22,200 nucleotides of DNA from an uncultured Muribaculaceae bacterium. GTDB taxonomy: Bacteria > Bacteroidota > Bacteroidia > Bacteroidales > Muribaculaceae. Positions within the stretch are counted from its first letter, which is position 1. Each line of letters starts with the position of its first letter. The stretch is from the NCBI GenBank assembly GCA_958439725.1, contig CAUBWJ010000035.1, positions 1 through 22,200 on the forward strand. Reading direction: 5' to 3'. The position numbers were made by a program, and so were the translations under genes. This document shows, piece after piece, positions 6,894-13,876 of this stretch. Below the pieces are notes generated by a model. It did no database searches, was not told the origin of the DNA, and saw only the letters and a program-made list of their open reading frames with translations.

Positions 6894-8507
6894 TTATTTC
6901 GCTTTGCAGTTCTTGCAGGGGGCGAGAGCGGGCGAGGCGTGCAGTGAGTCGAGAGCGGCCTTGTCGTTCTTTCTCACGGCCTGAATTATCTCATCCATGC
7001 GTTTCACCTTCTCGGGATGCTGCGGGGCCACATTGTGGAGCTCGCCGGTGTCGGAGTCCGCGTAGAGCTGCGGACGGTCCAGGTAGCCGGTCTCTATTTT
7101 CGGGCCCCAGGGCACCATTGCGGGGCCTCCGTTGGGCTGGATATACTTCCAGTCGGGGGTGCGGAGCGAAAGCGTCTTGTTGGAGGCCTGTTCCAGCACC
7201 CATGGACGCGGTTCGTCGCTCTGGCCCAGAACCACCGGCAGACGGTTGTAGCTGTCGGGCGCGGCACCTGAGGGCATCCGTTCGCCCAGCAGCGCGGCCA
7301 TGGAGGCCATCCAGTCTATCTGGGAGTTGAGCGCCGTGGAAGTCTTTCCGGCCGGAACGCCTCCCTTGGGCCAGCGCACAATCACCGGCACGCGTGTGCC
7401 GCCTTCGAAAGCGCTGTATTTTCCACCGCGCAGATGTCCTGTGGGGGAGTGGCCGTTGAGCAGTTCTTCGGCGCGGTCATCATATCCGTCATCCACCACG
7501 GGACCGTTGTCGCTCGAGAGTATCACCAGCGTGTTGTCGGCTATTCCGAGGCTGTCAAGAGTGTCGAGAATGCGTCCCACGCTCCAGTCAAACTGCACTA
7601 TGGCGTCGCCGCGCACTCCCATCGGGTTTTTGCCGCGGAAACGGTCGTGGGGGAAACGGGGCACATGCACGTCGTTTGTGGCGAAATACATGAAGAAGGG
7701 TGCGTCCGCATTCTCCCTGATGAATTTCACGGCGTGGTCGGTGATGGAGTCGGCTATGTTCTCGTCTTTCCAGAGAGCCTTGCCTCCGCCTTTCATGTAG
7801 CCTATGCGGCTTATGCCGTTCACTATCGACATGTCGTGTCCGTGGCTCGGCCGCTGGTTGGTGAGCAGTTCCGGATTGTCCTTTCCGGTGGGTTCACCTT
7901 CGAAGTTATGCTCATAGCTCACATACACGGGTGCCTCGGAATCGTAGTTGGCTATGCGGTTGTTTTCTATGAACACGCAGGGCACGCGGTCGGCCGTGGC
8001 GGCCATGATATATGAATAATCGAAACCTATGTCGCCTAAGGCGCAGGGCAGGGGGGCGTTCCAGTCCTGTTTGCCTGTCTTGTCGCCTACGCCAAGATGC
8101 CATTTGCCGAAGGCCGAGGTGCGGTATCCGGCGTTATGGAACAGGTCGGCCAGAGTGTACTTCTCGGGGCGGATTATCATGCCTGCGTCGCCCGGGGCCA
8201 CGTCGGTGTCGGGATGGCGCCAGGCATATTCGCCTGTGAGCATCGAGTAGCGCGAGGGCGTGGAGGTGGCGGCGGTGGCGTGGGAGTTTGTGAACCGTGT
8301 GCCCTGCCGGGCGAGACGGTTCACATTAGGTGTGCTCACGTTTTTTGCGCCGTAGCATTCCAGATCGCCGTAACCGAGGTCGTCGGCGAATATTATCACC
8401 ACGTTCGGGCGTTCGCTCCGCGGTGCCTTCTCAGCGGTCTGCGAGGCATGTGCGGCGGCCGAGGCTGTCACGGCTGCCATGGCAGCCGTCATCAGTGAGG
8501 TCTTCAT
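6894..8507 (-). CDS. Secreted serine-type sulfatase (arylsulfatase family)
   Basis: 537 residues from ATG at 8505-8507, giving signal peptide MKTSLMTAAMAAVTASAAAHA followed by SQ. A start four codons earlier would overlap glyA. Family motifs are NVVIIFADDLGYGD (metal-binding Asp pair, 42-43), the modification site TSTPSRYSMLTG with Ser82 in the place converted to formylglycine, FGKWHLG, and SSDNGP. A Ser instead of Cys means maturation by a radical-SAM anSME-type enzyme, not FGE. It hydrolyses sulfate esters, likely from host glycans, in the periplasm or outside. The C-terminus ends CKNCKAK, an unusual CxxC tail. The gene begins 1 bp after the glyA stop and ends the operon. The exact sulfated substrate is unknown. 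Confidence 0.93.
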   Translation of the reverse strand: MKTSLMTAAMAAVTASAAAHASQTAEKAPRSERPNVVIIFADDLGYGDLECYGAKNVSTPNVNRLARQGTRFTNSHATAATSTPSRYSMLTGEYAWRHPDTDVAPGDAGMIIRPEKYTLADLFHNAGYRTSAFGKWHLGVGDKTGKQDWNAPLPCALGDIGFDYSYIMAATADRVPCVFIENNRIANYDSEAPVYVSYEHNFEGEPTGKDNPELLTNQRPSHGHDMSIVNGISRIGYMKGGGKALWKDENIADSITDHAVKFIRENADAPFFMYFATNDVHVPRFPHDRFRGKNPMGVRGDAIVQFDWSVGRILDTLDSLGIADNTLVILSSDNGPVVDDGYDDRAEELLNGHSPTGHLRGGKYSAFEGGTRVPVIVRWPKGGVPAGKTSTALNSQIDWMASMAALLGERMPSGAAPDSYNRLPVVLGQSDEPRPWVLEQASNKTLSLRTPDWKYIQPNGGPAMVPWGPKIETGYLDRPQLYADSDTGELHNVAPQHPEKVKRMDEIIQAVRKNDKAALDSLHASPALAPCKNCKAK

Positions 8508-8508
8508 C

Positions 8509-9789
8509 TCAATAGGCAAACATGGGATATTTCTCCATGGTGGAGTTCACCTTCTCGCGCACTGCCTTTATCACTTCGGCGCTTTCGGGGTTAGACAGCA
8601 CGGTGTCTATCATCTCCACGATTTCTCCCATGAGTTCCTCCTTGGCGCCGCGGGTGGTGATGGCGGGAGTGCCAAGGCGTATGCCCGAGGTCTGGAAGGG
8701 CGAGCGGCTGTCGAAGGGCACCATGTTCTTGTTGGCGGTGATGTCGGCTTCCACGAGCACTTTCTCGGCCACCTTGCCGGTGAGGTCGGGGAATTTGGTG
8801 CGCAGGTCAATGAGCAGGCAGTGGTTGTCGGTTCCTTCCGAGATTATCTTGTAGCCTTTGTCGATGAGGGCTGCTGCCATGGCGGCGGCATTGTGCTTCA
8901 CCTGCAGCTGATACTCGCGGAACGAGGGCTGCAGCGCCTCGCCGAAGGCAACGGCCTTGGCGGCGATCACATGCTCGAGCGGGCCGCCCTGCACGCCGGG
9001 GAACACGGCCGAGTCAAGCAGCGACGACATCATGCGTGTCTCGCCCTTGTTGTTGGTCTTGCCGAAGGGGTTGGGGAAATCCTTGCCCATGAGGATGATG
9101 CCGCCGCGCGGACCGCGGAGGGTCTTGTGGGTGGTCGAGGTCACGATATGGGCGTATTTCACCGGGTTTTCCAGCAGGCCGGCTGCTATGAGTCCGGCGG
9201 GATGTGCCATGTCTATCATCAGTATGGCGCCGATTTCATCGGCCAGACGGCGCATGCGGGCGTAATCCCAGTCGCGCGAATAGGCGCTGGCGCCGCCCAC
9301 TATCAGGCGCGGACGCTCGCGGCGTGCCACTTCCTCCATCTGCTCGTAGTCCACGCGGCCGGTCTCGGCGCTCACGTTGTATTCCAGAGCGTGGAAAATC
9401 AGGCCCGAGAAGTTCACGGGGCTGCCGTGGGTCAGGTGGCCGCCGTGGCTCAGGTTGAGGCCAAGGAATTTGTCGCCGGGTTTCAGACATGCCATGAACA
9501 CGGCCATGTTGGCCTGTGCGCCCGAGTGGGGCTGTACGTTGGCGTATTCGGCTCCGAAGAGTTCTTTCACACGGTCTATGGCCAGCTGTTCTACCTGGTC
9601 AACCACCTGGCAGCCGCCGTAGTAGCGGTGTCCGGGATAGCCTTCGGCATATTTGTTGGTGAGGCATGAGCCCATGGCGCGCATCACTTCGTCGCTCACG
9701 AAGTTTTCCGATGCAATGAGTTCAATGCCTTTGAGCTGGCGCTGGTGTTCGCGCTCGATGAGGTCAAAAATCTTGGCGTCTTTTTCCAT
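8509..9789 (-). CDS. glyA: Serine hydroxymethyltransferase
   Basis: 426 residues, full length. A PLP enzyme that converts serine and tetrahydrofolate to glycine and 5,10-methylene-THF, supplying one-carbon units for purine and thymidylate synthesis. Motifs seen are ELIASENFVS (23-32), NKYAEGYPGHRYYGG (45-59), the active-site block VTSTTHKTLRGPRGG (216-230) with PLP-binding K222, and DMAHPAGL. It starts 28 bp after the flavin reductase stop and ends 1 bp before the sulfatase start, within the pyrB-led operon. Pairing with pyrBI makes sense as nucleotide precursor supply. Confidence 0.97.
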   Translation of the reverse strand: MEKDAKIFDLIEREHQRQLKGIELIASENFVSDEVMRAMGSCLTNKYAEGYPGHRYYGGCQVVDQVEQLAIDRVKELFGAEYANVQPHSGAQANMAVFMACLKPGDKFLGLNLSHGGHLTHGSPVNFSGLIFHALEYNVSAETGRVDYEQMEEVARRERPRLIVGGASAYSRDWDYARMRRLADEIGAILMIDMAHPAGLIAAGLLENPVKYAHIVTSTTHKTLRGPRGGIILMGKDFPNPFGKTNNKGETRMMSSLLDSAVFPGVQGGPLEHVIAAKAVAFGEALQPSFREYQLQVKHNAAAMAAALIDKGYKIISEGTDNHCLLIDLRTKFPDLTGKVAEKVLVEADITANKNMVPFDSRSPFQTSGIRLGTPAITTRGAKEELMGEIVEMIDTVLSNPESAEVIKAVREKVNSTMEKYPMFAY

Positions 9790-9817
9790 TTTAATGAGTT
9801 GAATAGATATGTTTGGT

Positions 9818-10387
9818 TTATTTCTTTTTTCTTACGCTCCAGCCGAAGCGGCCTATCTCCGGCCCCTGGCTGAAATATGCTCCGTGGCTGTAGCTCATCA
9901 GGCCTGCGCGGTCCAGGCGGAAAGCCCCGGTCTCGGGGTCGATCAGCTCCGGGTCGGCAAGCACGTCGAGCACTTCGGCCACGAACATGTGGTGGCTCCC
10001 CAGCGGAATTATCTCCCTGACGCGGCATTCGATGCTCAGCGGCGACTCCGCCACCGACGGACAGGCCACTTTCACGCCCTTTTCAGGCGTCAGGCCGGTC
10101 TCTTTCCATTTGTCGAAGTCGCGTCCGGATTTCACTCCGCACCAGTCGGTGGCACGTGCCATGGCCTCGGTGGTGAGATTGATGGTAAATTCCATCTTCT
10201 CCCGGATTATGCCGTAGCTGTGGCGCTCGGGGCGCAGCGAGATGTAGAGCATGGCCGGATTGGTGCATACGGTGCCCGTCCAGGCCACCGTCACCAGATT
10301 CGACTGCTCATTGTCTCCGCAGCTCACCAGCACCGCCGGCAGCGGGTAGACCATTGTCCCTGCTTTCCACTCTTCTTTTCGTGCCAT
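9818..10387 (-). CDS. Flavin reductase-like FMN-binding split-barrel protein
   Basis: 189 residues from ATG at 10385-10387, preceded by AGGAGAT. The frame stays open further upstream into pyrI, but that extension has no similarity to the family and overlaps pyrI. The pattern GTMVYPLPAVLVSCGD, NLVTVAWTGTVCTNPAMLYISLRPERHSY, FTINLTTEAMARATDWCGV and the CRVREIIPLGSHHMFVAEVL block fit the flavin reductase-like / DIM6-NTAB superfamily, which binds FMN and reduces it or uses it as a prosthetic group. It is the third gene in the pyrB operon, 23 bp after pyrI. The physiological partner is unknown. Confidence 0.88.
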   Translation of the reverse strand: MARKEEWKAGTMVYPLPAVLVSCGDNEQSNLVTVAWTGTVCTNPAMLYISLRPERHSYGIIREKMEFTINLTTEAMARATDWCGVKSGRDFDKWKETGLTPEKGVKVACPSVAESPLSIECRVREIIPLGSHHMFVAEVLDVLADPELIDPETGAFRLDRAGLMSYSHGAYFSQGPEIGRFGWSVRKKK

Positions 10388-10410
10388 ATCTCCTGAGAGG
10401 GGGTAGGGGA

Positions 10411-10872
10411 TTATTCTATTTTGGCGTCGGAGCTTTTCACCGTGTGGCCGCAGTAGTGGCAGCGCAGCGTCACGTCCTCGCGGTCCACCACCTCGAAGCG
10501 CGTGTCCATGGGCTCGTTGTTGGTGATGCACTTGGGGTTGTTGCAGCGCACTATTCCCACAATGGTGTCAGGCAGCGAAACATCGCGTTTCTCGGCCACC
10601 TCGAAGTCGCGTATCACGTTTATGCGGGCGTGGGGGGCGATGATGGCTATGCGGTTCAGGGTCTCTTCCGGAAACTCCACATCGGCCACCTTGATGATTC
10701 CTTTGGAGCCCAGATGCTTGCTCTCGAGATTGTTGCCTATTGTCACATGGTTGGTCATATTCTCTATGCCCAGAATTCTCACAGCTTTGAAAAGGTTGCG
10801 GCTGGGAATGCGGTCAACCACGGTGCCGTTGCGCAGCGCGGCCACGGCGAGTTCTTTCTTCTGGTTTGTCAT
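10411..10872 (-). CDS. pyrI: Aspartate carbamoyltransferase regulatory chain
   Basis: 153 residues, the standard PyrI length. It binds CTP/ATP and transmits allosteric control to the PyrB catalytic trimers. The N-terminal effector domain has VVDRIPSRNLFKAVRILGI. The C-terminal zinc domain shows CNNPKC and CHYC (Cys110, Cys115, Cys138, Cys141), the four structural Zn ligands. Its ATG overlaps the pyrB stop by ATGA (10869-10872), the typical coupled pyrBI arrangement. The presence of pyrI predicts an E. coli-type allosteric holoenzyme. Confidence 0.97.
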   Translation of the reverse strand: MTNQKKELAVAALRNGTVVDRIPSRNLFKAVRILGIENMTNHVTIGNNLESKHLGSKGIIKVADVEFPEETLNRIAIIAPHARINVIRDFEVAEKRDVSLPDTIVGIVRCNNPKCITNNEPMDTRFEVVDREDVTLRCHYCGHTVKSSDAKIE

Positions 10873-11807
10873 TGCTGTTGGTTTTCTTGTTTGAGAATAT
10901 CGATTCCGAGCGAGCGGCAGATGATTGCCTGGCGCGCGAAGAGTCCGTTGCGGGCCTGGTCGAAGTAGTAGGCCTGGGGTGTGTCGTCCACATCCAGGGC
11001 TATTTCGTTGACGCGGGGCAGCGGGTGGAGCACCTTGAGGTTGGGTTTAGTCCCGGCAAGCATGTCGGCACGCAGTGTATAGAGGTTCTTCACCTTTTCA
11101 TACTCCATTATGTCGGTGAAGCGTTCGCGCTGCACTCGGGTCATATACAGAATGTCGGTCTGAGCCAGCACTTCGCTGTTGAAGTCCTTCTCCAGACGGT
11201 AGCGTATGCCGTGGTCGTCGCAGAACTGCAGGTATTCGCGGGGCATCTGCAGCTCGTCGCAGGCCACGAATATGAATGTGGGATTGAAATAGCGCATCGC
11301 CATCAGGAGCGAGTGGACGGTGCGTCCGTATTTCAGGTCTCCCACCATGGTTATGGTCAGGTCGTTGAGTGTCCCCTGGGTCTTGGCTATCGAATAGAGG
11401 TCGAGCAGCGTCTGCGAGGGATGCTGGTTGGCTCCGTCGCCCGCGTTGATAATCGGGGTGTCGGTCACCTCCGTGGCGTAGCGGGCCGCTCCTTCCAGAT
11501 AGTGGCGCATTATGATAAGGTCCACGTAGTTGCTCACCATTTTTATGGTGTCTTTGAGGGTCTCGCCTTTCGACGAGCTTGAGGTCGAGGCATCGGAGAA
11601 GCCTATCACGCGGCCGCCGAGGCGGTTTACCGCAGTTTCAAAACTCAGACGTGTGCGCGTGGAGGGTTCAAAAAAAAGAGTCGCCACAACCTTGCCGTCA
11701 AGTATCTTATGGTTGGGGTGCTCTTCAAAATAACGCGCGCGCTCTATCAGACCGAGGATTTCATCGCGAGAAATGTCGTCGATTGAAACAAGACTGTTGC
11801 TGTTCAT
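10869..11807 (-). CDS. pyrB: Aspartate carbamoyltransferase catalytic chain
   Basis: 312 residues from ATG at 11805-11807 (MNSNSLVSIDDISRDEIL). An in-frame ATG 13 codons earlier is less likely because it lies close to the promoter. The enzyme joins carbamoyl phosphate and aspartate, the committed step of pyrimidine synthesis. The carbamoyl phosphate-binding FEPSTRTRLSFE (46-57), SSSSKGETLKDT, the catalytic GDGANQHPSQTLLD block and LHPLPRVNEI are all present. It is the first gene of the pyrB-pyrI-flavin reductase-glyA-sulfatase operon. No leader-peptide attenuator like that of E. coli pyrB is visible. Confidence 0.97.
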   Translation of the reverse strand: MNSNSLVSIDDISRDEILGLIERARYFEEHPNHKILDGKVVATLFFEPSTRTRLSFETAVNRLGGRVIGFSDASTSSSSKGETLKDTIKMVSNYVDLIIMRHYLEGAARYATEVTDTPIINAGDGANQHPSQTLLDLYSIAKTQGTLNDLTITMVGDLKYGRTVHSLLMAMRYFNPTFIFVACDELQMPREYLQFCDDHGIRYRLEKDFNSEVLAQTDILYMTRVQRERFTDIMEYEKVKNLYTLRADMLAGTKPNLKVLHPLPRVNEIALDVDDTPQAYYFDQARNGLFARQAIICRSLGIDILKQENQQQ

Positions 11808-11843
11808 AGCGGGTGTTGCCGGATGGGTTGATTTCCGTTGCCG

Positions 11844-11875
11844 CAAAGTTAGCTATTTCCTTAATACCCCGCAAA
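11844..11875 (-). promoter_or_regulatory. Promoter of the pyrB operon
   Basis: On the minus strand TTTG (complement of 11872-11875), a 20-bp spacer, then TAACTTTG (complement of 11844-11851), close to the Bacteroidetes vegetative consensus TTTG-N19-TAnnTTTG. The start codon is about 37 bp downstream, so the leader is roughly 30 nt. Confidence 0.8.
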
Positions 11876-11916
11876 TCAATCTTACCAAACTCTTTTTTGT
11901 ACAAATCAGTATTACA

Positions 11917-11991
11917 TCCCCCAAATGTATAAAGGTGTTGCAACCCTGCAAAAATGTATGATGGTATTGCAATCCCCCCCCAAATGTAGGG
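11917..11991. repeat. Imperfect ~28-bp repeats upstream of pyrB
   Basis: Units at 11917-11943, 11944-11972 and 11973-11991 (partial) share the order C-rich tract, AAATGTA, then GGTRTTGCAA (last part only in the first two). The third unit runs straight into the left flank of the 356-bp element (AAATGTAGGGATGCAC). All lie upstream of the pyrB promoter. No coding potential is evident. Confidence 0.65.
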
Positions 11992-12361
11992 ATGCACGCC
12001 AATGCTGTTTACTTAAGCCTTATAAACGACTTTTTCACTATCGTAAACGCGAGGGGAGCCGCGGAGCGGCGATTTTTTTACAACCCGCTGCGTCAGCTGC
12101 GGGACGAGGAGCCACGTTCCCCCTCTCTGCGGCGAGCCCCGGAGGACGCGATGCCGCAGCATGCGACAGCATGGGCCAAAACCGATTCCCCAAGCTTGCG
12201 CATCTTGCGAGGCGCGCTTTCTCCCAAGCTTGCCTCGCATATTTACCGGGAACTCCCTGTCCGGAAGCTAACGCATCCGGTTGTAAACAAATCGCGCATC
12301 CTGCGCTTCTTCTAAGTTAGAAAGGCCGTTTATTAGGCTTAAGTAAACAGCATTGGGATGC
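11985..12361 (+). repeat. 377-bp long direct repeat, copy 1
   Basis: Matches 21676-22052 in the same orientation, without gaps (constant offset 9691), with only four differences (12021, 12027, 12054, 12076). It contains the 356-bp inverted-repeat element plus its left flank TGTAGGGATGCACGC and the first six bases of the right flank. The two copies bracket the efflux/two-component operon. Confidence 0.95.
12000..12355 (+). mobile_element. MITE-like 356-bp element, copy 1
   Basis: Starts CAATGCTGTTTACTTAAG and ends with its inverted complement: 27-bp termini 12000-12026 and 12329-12355 match at 26 of 27 positions. No transposase is encoded. An open frame of 107 codons (11992-12315) exists in both copies but starts in the flank and follows the repeat, so I do not treat it as a gene. 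The interior is rich in hairpins: 12058-12062/12066-12070, 12084-12088/12099-12103, 12127-12133/12153-12159, and an 8-bp TGCGAGGC/GCCTCGCA pair further on. The left flank is GGATGCACGC but the right flank is GGATGCTCCA, so only six bases of a target duplication remain. It sits about 190 bp upstream of pyrB. Confidence 0.75.
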
Positions 12362-12375
12362 TCCATGGAGCATCC
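12356..12375. repeat. 9-bp palindromic hairpin at the right edge of copy 1
   Basis: GGATGCTCC-AT-GGAGCATCC, a perfect inverted repeat directly after the element. The equivalent site at copy 2 is GGATGCACG-CT-CGTGCATCC, with the same outer arm but a different yet still paired inner part. It looks like a REP-type hairpin that the element inserts into. Confidence 0.75.
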
Positions 12376-12460
12376 GCCCCACCCATCATTAATTGCCAGC
12401 GGTAATTTAAGTTTTACAACGCTGACGATACAAATCATTGATTTCCAGCAAATCCCACCC

Positions 12461-12578
12461 ACGGAGCACCGGAGGTGCGATATCTGTACAACCCACTGCG
12501 CGAGCTGTGGGAAAGAGACCCCCGTCCTCCTCGTGCGGCAAGCCTCGGAGAGCGCGCTGCCGCACAGCGCGTCAGCAT
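12461..12578 (+). repeat. Diverged third copy of the element core
   Basis: About 118 bp align with 12053-12172 of the element, with roughly three quarters identity by eye and one 3-base gap, but there are no terminal inverted repeats. The three main hairpins are kept with paired changes: GCACC-GGA-GGTGC (12466-12478) for GCCGC-GGA-GCGGC; CCCAC...GTGGG (12492-12511) for CCCGC...GCGGG; GTGCGGC...GCCGCAC (12533-12565) for CTGCGGC...GCCGCAG. It lies just downstream of the histidine kinase gene. The stretch 12376-12460 between them shows nothing recognisable. Confidence 0.7.
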
Positions 12579-12595
12579 AGGCCATTCTATGGCCT
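12579..12595 (-). terminator. Possible 3' hairpin of the efflux operon
   Basis: AGGCCAT-AGA-ATGGCCT on the minus strand (7-bp perfect stem, 3-nt loop) begins right after the kinase stop codon at 12596-12598. No T-run follows, so termination is uncertain; it may protect the 3' end or be incidental. Confidence 0.35.
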
Positions 12596-13876
12596 TTAGA
12601 ATTTGATGGTGAATGACGTGAGCCCCGTAGCTCGGTCGGTTGCCAGCGAGAAGTGGAAGCCGTGGCGGCGCAGCACTTCTCCCGTCATCATCAGTCCGAG
12701 GCCCTGGCCGCTCGGTTTGGTGGAGTAGAACGGAGAGAAGATGTGCGGTTCGGCTTCCGGAGAGATGCCGGCGCCGTTGTCGGTTATTATGAGTCGGCCG
12801 GGGGCGGTGGAGATTGTTATTTTGCCGTCGCTGCCTATGCTTTCTTTAGCGTTCTTCACCACGTTGACAAGCACCTGCTCCATCAGCACGCGGTCCACCG
12901 ACACTGCCAGCGGCTGCTGATAGAGATCGGTAGTTATAGTGATGCCGGTACCCGCGCAGATGCTTTCCAGAAAGGGCAGATTGTGGAGCACGAATTTATT
13001 TATATCCATCGCATCGAGCTGCAGAGGGGGAATCCTCACCAGATTCGCATAGGAGGAAATGAAGCTGTTCAGGCCCTCTATGCGTTCCCGGCAGCTCTCC
13101 ACGGCGTCGCTCATTTCGTCGTTGCCGCTTTCACTGCAGAATATGCCGCCGATGGCCTCGAGCAGCGATGATATTCCGGCCGAGGTGTTGTTTACCTCGT
13201 GGGCTATCACGCGTATCACCTTCTCGTAGGCCTGTTTCTCGGCTTTTATCATCTCGTCGGCAAGGCTATCTATCAGATAGAAGCGCCTCATCACGCCTGA
13301 GTCTATGAACGTCTGGCACGAGCAGCGGTACACTCTGCTGTCGGCCATCCTCACTGTGCTGCTCTCTCCCGGCGAAAGCGTGGCGAGCGTCGCCGCCGGC
13401 TGTGAGTGCCGGTCGGCCAGATTGGTACGCAGCAGCTCGTTGGCCGAGTCAGCGTCGAGCATCTTTACTGCCGAGGGATTCACCAGCGCCACGCGCCCCT
13501 CCAGGTCAAGCACTACGATTCCCGAAGGCGATGCGTTTATCATCAGTTCCATGAAGTGATATTGCTCCTGACGGTACACGCGCTCGTTTTTTATCTGCAT
13601 CATCATGTTGTTGAACAGCTCCACGAGCTTTTCCGTGTCGAGCTGGCCCACTTTGGCAAGGCGGCTGCTGAAATCCTGACCCTTGAGAAGGTCCATGCCC
13701 AGAAGTACGGCGCTCACCGGCCGCACGAGCGAGTAATATGTCACCCCCATAAACACCGCCGCCATAGCCTCGAGCCCCAGATACCACCAGTAGAGCGGGG
13801 GCCGCATCACGGCAGTGAACACAAGCAGCGCCACCAATATCAGCGCCAGCACATAGAATACCTTTTTGAACTTCAT
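12596..13876 (-). CDS. Sensor histidine kinase (NtrB/AtoS-like, PAS-containing)
   Basis: 426 residues. Two membrane helices (about 5-24 and 30-50) with almost no periplasmic loop, then a HAMP-like linker, a PAS domain (about 105-205, NASPSGIVVLDLEGRVALVN), the phosphoacceptor box VIRVIAHEVNN with His226, and the ATPase domain with N-box VLVNVVKNAKES, G1 ITDNGAGIS, F-box FSPFYSTK and G2 GQGLGLMM. The HExxN form of the H-box is typical of kinases that pair with NtrC-type regulators. It overlaps the response regulator gene by ATGA (13873-13876), so the two are a cognate pair. The lack of a periplasmic sensor loop suggests sensing within the membrane or cytoplasm. Confidence 0.94.
   Translation of the reverse strand: MKFKKVFYVLALILVALLVFTAVMRPPLYWWYLGLEAMAAVFMGVTYYSLVRPVSAVLLGMDLLKGQDFSSRLAKVGQLDTEKLVELFNNMMMQIKNERVYRQEQYHFMELMINASPSGIVVLDLEGRVALVNPSAVKMLDADSANELLRTNLADRHSQPAATLATLSPGESSTVRMADSRVYRCSCQTFIDSGVMRRFYLIDSLADEMIKAEKQAYEKVIRVIAHEVNNTSAGISSLLEAIGGIFCSESGNDEMSDAVESCRERIEGLNSFISSYANLVRIPPLQLDAMDINKFVLHNLPFLESICAGTGITITTDLYQQPLAVSVDRVLMEQVLVNVVKNAKESIGSDGKITISTAPGRLIITDNGAGISPEAEPHIFSPFYSTKPSGQGLGLMMTGEVLRRHGFHFSLATDRATGLTSFTIKF

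Noticed and set aside
8479..9669. 396-codon plus-strand open frame
   Set aside because: It is antisense to glyA, whose motifs and PLP lysine are unambiguous; the frame is open because of GC-rich codon usage and its product is His/Gly/Val-rich without any known pattern.
10388..10531. N-terminal extension of the flavin reductase frame
   Set aside because: It overlaps the end of pyrI, is Arg/His-rich, and a clear AGGAGAT precedes the ATG at 10387.
11761..11997. 78-codon minus-strand frame upstream of pyrB
   Set aside because: It reads through the pyrB promoter and the C-tract repeats; its apparent peptide repeats only mirror the DNA repeats.
12268..12585. 105-codon minus-strand frame after the kinase gene
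   Set aside because: It spans the diverged repeat core, the palindrome and the element's inverted repeat, so the frame follows repeat structure, not a gene.
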